Shown piece by piece: positions 57,211-64,000 of a DNA stretch of 64,000 nucleotides. The notes under the pieces were generated by a model. That model saw only the letters and a program-made list of their open reading frames with translations, was not told where the DNA came from and did no database searches. Both the position numbers and the translations under genes were made by a program. Where the stretch lies: NCBI GenBank assembly GCA_021790515.1, contig JAJYHV010000026.1, forward strand, positions 1 through 64,000, read 5' to 3'. Source of the DNA: Pseudomonadota bacterium. GTDB taxonomy: Bacteria > Pseudomonadota > Gammaproteobacteria > Burkholderiales > Sulfuriferulaceae. The stretch's first letter is position 1. Each line of letters begins with the position of its first letter.

Positions 57211-57822
57211 ATGAAACCTGCCAGAACCAGCAAAGCGTGGATGCTTGAACATGTGAACGATCCTTGGGTCAAACAGGCCAAGGCGCAGGGCTACCGTTCT
57301 CGCGCAGCATTCAAACTGGAAGAAATCAATCAGAAAGACATGCTTATCCGGCGTGGGTCTTGGGTGGCGGATTTGGGGTCTGCTCCGGGTGCGTGGTCTC
57401 AATATGCCCGGAAAATGGGGGCGCATCTCGTCGCGCTGGATATTCTGCCAATGGCGCCGATTCCGGGCGTGCAGTTCATACAAGGCGATTTTACCGAGCA
57501 GGTGACGCTTGACGCCTTGAGTGCAACATTGAAAAATCAGCAACTGGACCTTGTAATGAGTGATATGGCGCCCAATATCAGTGGCGTATCCAGCGTCGAT
57601 CAGGCGCGCAGTCTCTATTTGTGCGAGTTGGCGCTGGATTTTGCCAAGGGGTGGTTGAAACCCGACGGCAGTTTCTTGGTCAAAGTATTCCAAGGCGTTG
57701 GTTTTCCGGAGTATTTGGTAGCCATGCGCGGTGTTTTTGAGCAGGTGATTAGCCGGAAACCGAAAGCTTCACGTGACCGGAGCAGCGAAGTGTATCTATT
57801 AGGTAAAATGTTGCGTAGATAA
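57211..57822 (+). CDS. rlmE: 23S rRNA (uridine-2'-O)-methyltransferase RlmE
   Basis: Heat-shock methyltransferase that modifies U2552 in the ribosomal A-loop. 203 residues from ATG at 57211. SAM motif DLGSAPGAWSQYA; the catalytic Lys-Asp-Lys-Glu set is spread across SRAAFKLEEI, MSDMAPN, FLVKVFQG and SSEVYLL. Directly before ftsH, the usual ftsJ-ftsH pairing. Confidence 0.95.
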   Translation: MKPARTSKAWMLEHVNDPWVKQAKAQGYRSRAAFKLEEINQKDMLIRRGSWVADLGSAPGAWSQYARKMGAHLVALDILPMAPIPGVQFIQGDFTEQVTLDALSATLKNQQLDLVMSDMAPNISGVSSVDQARSLYLCELALDFAKGWLKPDGSFLVKVFQGVGFPEYLVAMRGVFEQVISRKPKASRDRSSEVYLLGKMLRR

Positions 57823-57889
57823 TTGGTAATGTTCGTCATTTGGGTTTAAAATCAGGACGCGGGCGTTTTCGCTTGACCGGAGCGTAGTT

Positions 57890-59782
57890 ATGAATGGCAT
57901 GTTTAAAAATATAGCGATCTGGCTGGTCGTGATTCTGGTGCTGATGACGGTGTTCAATCAGTTCAATAATCACCAACCCAGTCAGGCACAGGTTGATTAC
58001 TCGCAGTTTCTGGATCAGGTGAAACAGGGACAGGTGGCCAAAGTGGTCATCGAGAATCATTCTATCAAAGGCATTCGTACCGATGGACATCGGTTTACGA
58101 CGTATGCGCCGTCTGACCCCTGGATGGTGTCGGATTTGCTCAAAGGCGGGGTGACGGTAGAGGCGCGTCCCGAGGAAGAGCCTTCATTCCTGATGAATAT
58201 CTTTATTTCCTGGTTCCCCATGTTGCTGTTCATTGGCGTATGGTTTTTCATCATGCGGCAAATGCAGGGCGGTGGTAAAGGAGGCGCGTTTTCGTTTGGC
58301 AAGAGCAAGGCGCGAATGCTGGATGAATCGACCAATCAGGTGACTTTTGCCGATGTCGCCGGTTGCGATGAAGCCAAGGAAGAAGTGTCGGAACTGGTTG
58401 ACTTCCTGCGCGAACCAGCCAAATTCCAGAAGCTTGGCGGACGGGTGCCCCGTGGTGTGCTGATGGCAGGCAGTCCTGGTACCGGTAAAACCTTGCTGGC
58501 CAAGGCGATTGCCGGTGAGGCGAAAGTGCCGTTTTTCAGTATTTCCGGTTCGGATTTTGTGGAAATGTTTGTGGGCGTGGGAGCTGCCCGCGTGCGCGAT
58601 ATGTTTGAGCAAGCCAAGAAGCACGCGCCCTGCATCATTTTTATCGATGAAATCGATGCGGTAGGTCGTCAGCGCGGTGCTGGCATGGGCGGGGGCAACG
58701 ACGAACGCGAACAGACCCTGAATCAATTGCTGGTCGAGATGGATGGCTTTGAAGGGTCGGTCGGGGTGATTGTGATTGCTGCCACCAACCGTCCGGATGT
58801 GCTGGATCCTGCCTTGTTACGCCCTGGTCGTTTCGACCGCCAGGTGGTGGTGCCTTTACCCGATATTCGCGGGCGCGAGCAAATTTTATTGGTGCACATG
58901 CGTAAAATACCGGGCGCTCCCGACGTGCGTGCGGATATTCTGGCACGGGGTACGCCGGGTTTTTCGGGCGCTGATCTGGCGAATCTTGTGAATGAAGCGG
59001 CATTGTTCGCTGCCCGTTCCAACAAACGTCTGGTGGACATGGATGATTTTGAACGCGCCAAAGACAAGATTATGATGGGCGCCGAGCGTAAAAATCTGGT
59101 CATGCCTGAAGACGAACGCCGTAATACGGCATACCATGAGGCTGGGCATGCTGTGGTGGCATATTTGCTCGACAAAACTGATCCTGTGCATAAGGTAACA
59201 ATTATTCCGCGCGGCCGTGCGCTGGGATTGACCATGCAATTGCCGACTGAAGACCGGTACAGCATGGATAGGGAGCAATTGCTGCAAAATATTTCCGTGT
59301 TGTTTGGTGGACGGATTGCAGAAGAAGTGTTCATGGGTCATATGACCACTGGTGCATCCAATGATTTTGAACGGGCGACCGGTATGGCGCGCAGCATGGT
59401 AACCCAATGGGGAATGTCCCAGGCGTTGGGCCCAATGGTGTATGGCGAAAATGATGGTGAGATCTTTCTGGGGCGTAGCGTGACAACGCATAAAAACGTG
59501 TCTGAAGCGACGATGCAGAAAGTGGACGGAGAAATTCGCCGCATTATTGATGAGCAGTATGCGCTCGCACGTAAATTGCTGGAAGATCATCGTGACAAAG
59601 TGGAGGCTATGGCGCATGCCTTGCTGGAGTGGGAAACCATTGATGCTGACCAAATCAAGGATATCATGTCGGGACAACCGCCGCGTCCGCCAAAACCGGT
59701 AAGCGGTGCGGGTAATCCTGTGGGCGGCAGCAGTGGCACAACGCCACCCAAGGCGGCGCCAACCGTGACGCCTGCAGTTTGA
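57890..59782 (+). CDS. ftsH: ATP-dependent zinc metalloprotease FtsH
   Basis: Membrane-bound AAA protease that degrades RpoH and membrane proteins. 630 residues with two N-terminal helices flanking a small periplasmic domain. Walker A is AGSPGTGKT, where GPPGTGKT is usual. Walker [12 protein letters not shown], arginine finger region RPGRFDRQ and zinc site HEAGH are intact. The tail is Pro/Gly/Thr-rich. A terminator follows. Confidence 0.97.
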   Translation: MNGMFKNIAIWLVVILVLMTVFNQFNNHQPSQAQVDYSQFLDQVKQGQVAKVVIENHSIKGIRTDGHRFTTYAPSDPWMVSDLLKGGVTVEARPEEEPSFLMNIFISWFPMLLFIGVWFFIMRQMQGGGKGGAFSFGKSKARMLDESTNQVTFADVAGCDEAKEEVSELVDFLREPAKFQKLGGRVPRGVLMAGSPGTGKTLLAKAIAGEAKVPFFSISGSDFVEMFVGVGAARVRDMFEQAKKHAPCIIFIDEIDAVGRQRGAGMGGGNDEREQTLNQLLVEMDGFEGSVGVIVIAATNRPDVLDPALLRPGRFDRQVVVPLPDIRGREQILLVHMRKIPGAPDVRADILARGTPGFSGADLANLVNEAALFAARSNKRLVDMDDFERAKDKIMMGAERKNLVMPEDERRNTAYHEAGHAVVAYLLDKTDPVHKVTIIPRGRALGLTMQLPTEDRYSMDREQLLQNISVLFGGRIAEEVFMGHMTTGASNDFERATGMARSMVTQWGMSQALGPMVYGENDGEIFLGRSVTTHKNVSEATMQKVDGEIRRIIDEQYALARKLLEDHRDKVEAMAHALLEWETIDADQIKDIMSGQPPRPPKPVSGAGNPVGGSSGTTPPKAAPTVTPAV

Positions 59783-59810
59783 GTTATCATAAAGGCGTAT
59801 TTGGCGGATA

Positions 59811-59842
59811 AAACAAACGGGCTTTTGCCCGTTTGTTGTTTT
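59811..59842 (+). terminator. Rho-independent terminator after ftsH
   Basis: AACAAACGGGC-TTTT-GCCCGTTTGTT then GTTTTT: an 11-bp stem and U-run 29 nt past the stop. It lies just 14 nt before folP, so folP-glmM may rely on read-through or a nearby promoter. Confidence 0.85.
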
Positions 59843-59855
59843 TGAAAGAACATTC

Positions 59856-60695
59856 ATGCTGTTGCAATGCCGACATAAAACACTGGATTTGCATTTTCCC
59901 CGTGTGATGGGGATTTTGAATGTAACGCCAGACTCATTTTCCGATGGTGGAAAGTTTCCTGGTTTGAATGCGGTGATTGATCATGCGCTGACCTTGATTG
60001 AAGATGGCGCCGATATACTGGATATTGGTGGAGAGTCCACCCGTCCGGGCGCACAACAGGTATCGGTGCAGGAAGAATTGGCGCGGGTGCTTCCTGTGGT
60101 GGAAGCATTGACAGGCGTGTTGCAGGATAAAAAAACGGTGATTTCTGTGGATACCCGCCGTACGGAAGTCATGCAGGCAGTGTTACAGGTTGGTGCGGAT
60201 ATGATCAATGATATTCAGGCGCTTGAAGCTCCGGGAGCCGTTGAAGCGGTAGCGCAATCTGGCGCTGCCGCGTGCCTGATGCACATGCGCGGCAATCCTC
60301 AATCGATGCAACAGCAAGTGGATTATGATGATGTGGTGGCTGAAGTGTATATGTATTTGCAGCGGCGGGTTGATACGGCGCTGGCTGCAGGTATCACACG
60401 ACATGCCTTATTGGTTGATCCGGGTATCGGTTTTGGCAAATCCACACAAGGAAATTTGTCATTAATCAAACACATCAATCGCTTGCAAGCGCTACAGTTA
60501 CCCATTTTATTGGGCGTTTCCAGAAAACGCTTTCTGGGCAATGTGACCGGTCGTGCCGTTGATGAACGTGAATGGGCGACGATTGCTGCCAATCTTTATG
60601 CATATCATCAGGGCGTGCGGATTTTTCGGGTGCATCATGTGCGTGCCTGTCGGGATGCACTGGTTATGTGTCGGGCAATAGAGGAAAGTCAATGA
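59856..60695 (+). CDS. folP: Dihydropteroate synthase
   Basis: Joins p-aminobenzoate to the pterin diphosphate in folate synthesis; the sulfonamide target. 279 residues. Family motifs [30 protein letters not shown] and DPGIGFGKS are all present. ATGA overlap with glmM. Confidence 0.97.
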   Translation: MLLQCRHKTLDLHFPRVMGILNVTPDSFSDGGKFPGLNAVIDHALTLIEDGADILDIGGESTRPGAQQVSVQEELARVLPVVEALTGVLQDKKTVISVDTRRTEVMQAVLQVGADMINDIQALEAPGAVEAVAQSGAAACLMHMRGNPQSMQQQVDYDDVVAEVYMYLQRRVDTALAAGITRHALLVDPGIGFGKSTQGNLSLIKHINRLQALQLPILLGVSRKRFLGNVTGRAVDEREWATIAANLYAYHQGVRIFRVHHVRACRDALVMCRAIEESQ

Positions 60696-62050
60696 GCAGA
60701 AAGTATTTTGGTACAGATGGGATACGCGGCAGAGTGGGCGAATTTCCCATTACACCGGATTTTGTGTTGCGTTTAGGATATGCGGCGGGCAAAGTGTTGG
60801 CACGTAATGCGCAGACATTGCCCGCCGGAGTGGCGCATCCGGTGGTCTTGATTGGCAAGGATACTCGGTTGTCCGGTTATATGCTTGAGGCTGCTTTGCA
60901 AGCCGGCTTATGTGCAGCGGGGGTCCATGTGCGCTTGGTAGGGCCAATGCCGACGCCAGCGGTCGCGTATTTGACGCGGGCATTGCGTTTGCAGGCGGGT
61001 ATCGTCATTTCCGCTTCACACAATCCGTTTGAAGATAATGGCATCAAGTTTTTTTCTGCTACCGGCGAAAAACTGGAAGACGAAACAGAATTGGCTATTG
61101 AGCAGGAATTGGCGCGTGAAATGGTGATGTTTCCACCAGCGGAATTGGGGCGCGTCAAGCGTATTGATGATGCGGCAGCGCGGTATACTGAGTTTTGCAA
61201 GAGCAGTTTCCCGTTTGAACAGGATTTGCGTGGCCTGAAAATTGTGGTGGATTGTGCGCATGGCGCTTCATATCACATTGCGCCGCAGGTATTCCATGAA
61301 CTGGGTGCCGAGGTCATTGCCGTTGGCAATACGCCGGATGGCACTAATATCAACCGTGAATGTGGCGCGACACATACCGCAACCATGAGCGCCGCCGTTC
61401 GTCAGCATCGCGCTGGTTTCGGTGTGGCGCTGGATGGAGATGCTGACCGGGTCATGATGGCCGACGCAGATGGCCGTATTTTTGATGGCGATCAGTTGTT
61501 GTACATCATCGCCAGATTCCGTCAATCGCTTGGCAGATTGAAAGGCGGTGTGGTGGGAACGCTGATGAGCAATCTGGGTTTGCAGCATGCGCTGGAGCGT
61601 TTGTCGATTCCGTTTGTGCGCGCCAGGGTGGGTGATCGGTATGTACTGGAATTACTGAATGAACGTGGTTGGTATCTGGGTGGTGAGTCCTCCGGGCATA
61701 TCCTGTGTTTGCAGAAGCATACCACCGGAGACGGTATCATCGCCGCTTTGCAGGTATTGCGCGCGTTGCGTGAAACCGGTCAGACACTGGCGGAATATAC
61801 GGCGGATTTGCACATGTATCCACAATGTCTGCTTAATGTTCGTGTGGCAACACCGGTAGACTTGCAGCATGGCGACATACGGCACGCGGTTGAACGGGTA
61901 GAAAAGGAATTGGGTGTGAACGGCCGGGTGGTGTTGCGGTCGTCAGGAACCGAGCCGCTGGTTCGGGTAATGGTCGAAAGCGCCGACGGTGCACAGGCAC
62001 AGCGACATGCCGAAAGTATCGCCGCTGCTGTCCGTGCGGCAGTACGGTAA
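60692..62050 (+). CDS. glmM: Phosphoglucosamine mutase
   Basis: Interconverts glucosamine-6-phosphate and -1-phosphate for UDP-GlcNAc synthesis. 452 residues from ATG at 60692 (GAGGAAAG upstream; [17 protein letters not shown]). Phosphoserine loop [16 protein letters not shown], metal loop [10 protein letters not shown], sugar loop GGESSGH, phosphate loop [12 protein letters not shown]. The TAA stop lies inside the inverted repeat of the adjacent IS element (CGGTAATCCCCCC), so the last codon or two may come from the insertion. Confidence 0.97.
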   Translation: MSRKYFGTDGIRGRVGEFPITPDFVLRLGYAAGKVLARNAQTLPAGVAHPVVLIGKDTRLSGYMLEAALQAGLCAAGVHVRLVGPMPTPAVAYLTRALRLQAGIVISASHNPFEDNGIKFFSATGEKLEDETELAIEQELAREMVMFPPAELGRVKRIDDAAARYTEFCKSSFPFEQDLRGLKIVVDCAHGASYHIAPQVFHELGAEVIAVGNTPDGTNINRECGATHTATMSAAVRQHRAGFGVALDGDADRVMMADADGRIFDGDQLLYIIARFRQSLGRLKGGVVGTLMSNLGLQHALERLSIPFVRARVGDRYVLELLNERGWYLGGESSGHILCLQKHTTGDGIIAALQVLRALRETGQTLAEYTADLHMYPQCLLNVRVATPVDLQHGDIRHAVERVEKELGVNGRVVLRSSGTEPLVRVMVESADGAQAQRHAESIAAAVRAAVR

Positions 62051-62083
62051 TCCCCCCATTTTTAGTTGGGGTCAGAAGTAGGG

Positions 62084-62840
62084 TTACGCGGCCATGGCCA
62101 GCCGTTGTTTCGGTGTAATGCCACCCAAGGCCATGTGTGGGCGGTCGTGGTTATAATCATACATCCACTTCGTTGCAAATAGCTGGACTTCGGCCAGGTC
62201 TTGCCACAAATACTGCGATAGCCATTCATAACGCACTGTCCGGTTGAACCGTTCGACATAAGCATTTTGTTGTGGGTTTCCGGGCTGGATATAATCCAGC
62301 CGGATGCCTTGCCTGGCTGCCCAGTCCTGCAACAGGCCGCTGATATATTGTCACTGCGAATGGCAACCGGCTTGCCCCGCCATTCGATGTTCTGGTTCAG
62401 TGTTCGAATCACCCGTTCCGCTATCTGCAAGCTGATCATGCATGAAATCCATCGACCAACATTGGTTGATGGATTCTGGCACTGCAAGCGCTTCAGGTTT
62501 TTCCCTCACCAGCCGTTTTCTGGGCTTGATGCGCAGATTCAGCTCCAACTCCTTGTAAATTCGATATACCCGTTTGTGATTCCAGCCAAATTCTTTTACG
62601 TTGCGCAGCCACAAAAAACACAGTCCAAAGCCCCAGTTGCGATGATTGTCCGTCAGCCGGATCAGCCAGTCGGCGATCTCGGCATTTTCGCTGTTCAGCC
62701 TGGCTTCATGACGATAGCAGGTTTCGCTAATGACCATGATATTGCAAGCCAGCCGGATCGAAATCCCTTTGTTCGCCACCAGTTCCTTGGCCACCTCGCG
62801 GCGTCGAGATGGCCGGGTTATTTTTTTCCGAGGATCTCCT
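62084..62840 (-). pseudogene. IS3-family transposase OrfB, internally deleted
   Basis: Intact stretches include WLIRLTDNHRNWGFGLCFLW, the first catalytic Asp in WSMDFMHDQ, and the C-terminal YVERFNRTVRYEWL with the catalytic Glu, ending HMALGGITPKQRLAM. After DQLAD roughly 90 bases are missing and the frame shifts. A second gap of about 10 bases follows SDN, removing the usual GPEY. Two frames are therefore needed to read it, and it cannot encode a working DDE transposase. Confidence 0.85.
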
Positions 62841-63081
62841 TCAGGATGTCGCCCTTCAGTCGTTCCTCGGCGTACATCTTCTTCAGCCGGGCGTTCTCGG
62901 CTTCCAATTCTTTCAAGCGGGACATCATTGGCACATCCAACCCGCCGTACTTCGCGCGCCATTTATAAAACGTTGCCGTGCTGATTCCGTATTCCCGGCA
63001 AATCTCCGGTACCGGCGTGCCGCCTTCTACCCGTTTCAATGCCTCAATGATCTGACTATCCGTGAATTTTGACTGCTTCAT
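62818..63081 (-). CDS. IS3-family transposase OrfA
   Basis: 87 residues, MKQSKFTDSQIIEALKRVEG with helix-turn-helix (VPEICREYGISTATFYKWRA) and leucine-zipper region (LKELEAENARLKKMYAEERL). Complete and ending at the A7 slippery run. GAGGGAGCTCTAC precedes the ATG. On its own it could act as a repressor of transposition. Confidence 0.9.
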   Translation of the reverse strand: MKQSKFTDSQIIEALKRVEGGTPVPEICREYGISTATFYKWRAKYGGLDVPMMSRLKELEAENARLKKMYAEERLKGDILKEILGKK

Positions 63082-63285
63082 GTAGAGCTCCCTCGTATCG
63101 AGAAAATTCTACTTCCAATCCCAACTTTTTGCTGGGGGGATTACCAGTGGATTGTAGTAAAATTCGGTATAAGCGGAAGGTTGTCGGCATTAACGGATCG
63201 CAGGATCGATAATCGAAATAATATCAAATTCTTACAACATTTTCTGCCATTTTTATGAAATATTCAGATTGAGGCATAAACATAA

Positions 63286-64000
63286 ATGCTTGGCGTTTTC
63301 AATCCATTCTATTATTTTTTTGTTATAGCGATTTTGCTGATTTTTGCCAAAAATCCACTTTTCAATTTAGCTGACGCGTCTTGGCATAGCACCACAAACA
63401 GAACGGTTAATATCGATGGCTTGAGGGGAATCCTCGCACTGAGCGTTCTCGTACAACATGCAGCCTTCCTGCATAATTCTCTCATCGGACTAAGTTGGCA
63501 AATTCCTATCCCCAACTTTTTTAATCAGACTGGACAGGCCAGTGTATCGCTTTTTTTTATGATCACCGGTTTTTTGTTTTGGAGAAAAGCGGTAGAAGCC
63601 AATGGTCGCCTGCGTTGGGGTAAGTTGTACATCACCCGGTTTTTTAGAATCGCGCCTGTTTATTATTTTTCCGTAGCGATCGTACTTTTTATCGTCTTTT
63701 ATGCAAGTCACTTTCACCTGCGGGAATCACCAGCCAAATTGATGAAAGAGCTTTTTCCGCTATTATTGGCGGGGTTTTACAAAGTGGGTCATCACATTAA
63801 CGGCACAGATGCAGCGATAATAAACGCAAGCGTAACGTGGACACTCCGCTATGAATGGGAATACTATCTACTGATATTACCAATATCAGCCATTTTTACG
63901 AGGCGTGTGGGTTGGCATATCTGGTATTCGGTGTCTGGATTTGTCTTGTTAACCATCATCACCATCAGATCACCTTCAAGTCACTCCGCTATTGCTTTGT
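63286..64000 (+). CDS. Acyltransferase-3 (OafA-like) membrane protein, 3' end outside window
   Basis: ATG at 63286 opens a frame to the window edge (238 codons so far), absent from the ORF track because no stop is reached. One N-terminal helix (YYFFVIAILLIFA), then the family signature VNIDGLRGILALSVLVQH with the catalytic His, SLFFMITGFLFWRK and the basic RFFRIAPVYYF. YEWEYYLLILPIS is also typical. Such enzymes O-acetylate or acylate surface glycans. The gene is clearly AT-richer than the housekeeping block and lies just past the IS element, suggesting transfer. Confidence 0.85.
   Translation, partial: MLGVFNPFYYFFVIAILLIFAKNPLFNLADASWHSTTNRTVNIDGLRGILALSVLVQHAAFLHNSLIGLSWQIPIPNFFNQTGQASVSLFFMITGFLFWRKAVEANGRLRWGKLYITRFFRIAPVYYFSVAIVLFIVFYASHFHLRESPAKLMKELFPLLLAGFYKVGHHINGTDAAIINASVTWTLRYEWEYYLLILPISAIFTRRVGWHIWYSVSGFVLLTIITIRSPSSHSAIAL

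Larger units (their letters stand above)
62046..63140 (-). mobile_element. Degenerate IS3-family element (IS407-like group)
   Basis: Ends GGTAATCCCCCCA at 62046 and its complement at about 63140 form imperfect inverted repeats (GGTAATCCCCCCA-N-AGTTGGG-N-GAAGTAG on both). Inside are orfA and a broken orfB in the usual IS3 order. OrfA ends in A7 (GGAAAAAAATAA), a typical frameshift site. About 1.1 kb, slightly short because orfB carries deletions. Confidence 0.88.

Overview
The window reads as a chromosome segment of a betaproteobacterium, most likely from the Nitrosomonadales (inference from gene order and protein character; no search was run). The clues are the mreB-mreC-mreD-mrdA-rodA-rlpA-dacA-ybeD-lipB-lipA wall/lipoate block, the carA-carB-greA-DUF4149-rlmE-ftsH-folP-glmM block, GatCAB-type tRNA amidation, a PEP-CTERM-like secreted protein and an EAL-HDOD protein. 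Base composition is moderate, with AT-richer islands at about 20.8-21.8 kb and after 63.2 kb.

Layout. 1-1.4 kb is accessory DNA: an NYN-domain nuclease running off the left edge, an array of six hairpins, and stacked remnants of three kinds of mobile element. 1.4-10.8 kb (- strand) is the lipoate and cell-shape block. 10.9-14.2 kb is gatCAB, then a 35-aa membrane-peptide ORF. 14.5-15.4 kb is rpoH, whose promoter overlaps a CIRCE-type operator. 15.6-19.1 kb pairs a PEP-CTERM-like protein with a LuxR-type response regulator and a hybrid histidine kinase, with two copies of a CCCCC-N7-GGGGG dyad between them. 19.2-22.1 kb holds tRNA-Asp, tRNA-Glu, small ORFs, a SLATT-like membrane protein and a secreted Asn-rich protein. 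22.1-28.6 kb is rmuC plus a pyruvate dehydrogenase operon in which E2 and E3 are one polypeptide. 28.8-38 kb has an orphan polysaccharide-type ABC ATPase, two small exported proteins, an EAL-HDOD protein, recJ, and a TorT-like binding protein followed by a large GGDEF-EAL enzyme. 38-44.8 kb has serB, mfd and a second PAS-GGDEF-EAL protein. 45.2-62 kb is housekeeping: pgsA-kup-def-dnaE, then carAB-greA-DUF4149-rlmE-ftsH-folP-glmM. 62-63.1 kb is a decayed IS3-family element, and an acyltransferase-3 gene runs off the right edge.

How it fits together. LipB/LipA make the lipoyl cofactor that the two lipoyl domains of the E2-E3 fusion need. The mre/mrd/rod cluster with DacA and RlpA forms an elongation and wall-remodelling unit. 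Three proteins carry c-di-GMP signalling domains (two GGDEF-EAL, one degenerate EAL-HDOD), and a periplasmic binding protein stands next to one of them. RpoH and FtsH, its usual regulatory protease, are both present.

The most unusual genome-scale pattern is a dispersed MITE-like repeat family with two kinds of terminal sequence (GGAAGCGCTGATTAATTCC and GGAGCCTGTCGGACTTGATT). Most copies sit within 0-20 nt of a stop codon, one supplies a stop codon, and one appears to supply the start of a GGDEF protein. The other leads are the hairpin array near the NYN nuclease, the CIRCE-covered rpoH promoter, the duplicated dyad at the PEP-CTERM locus and the stand-alone SLATT-like protein. No CRISPR array, rRNA or complete prophage was seen.
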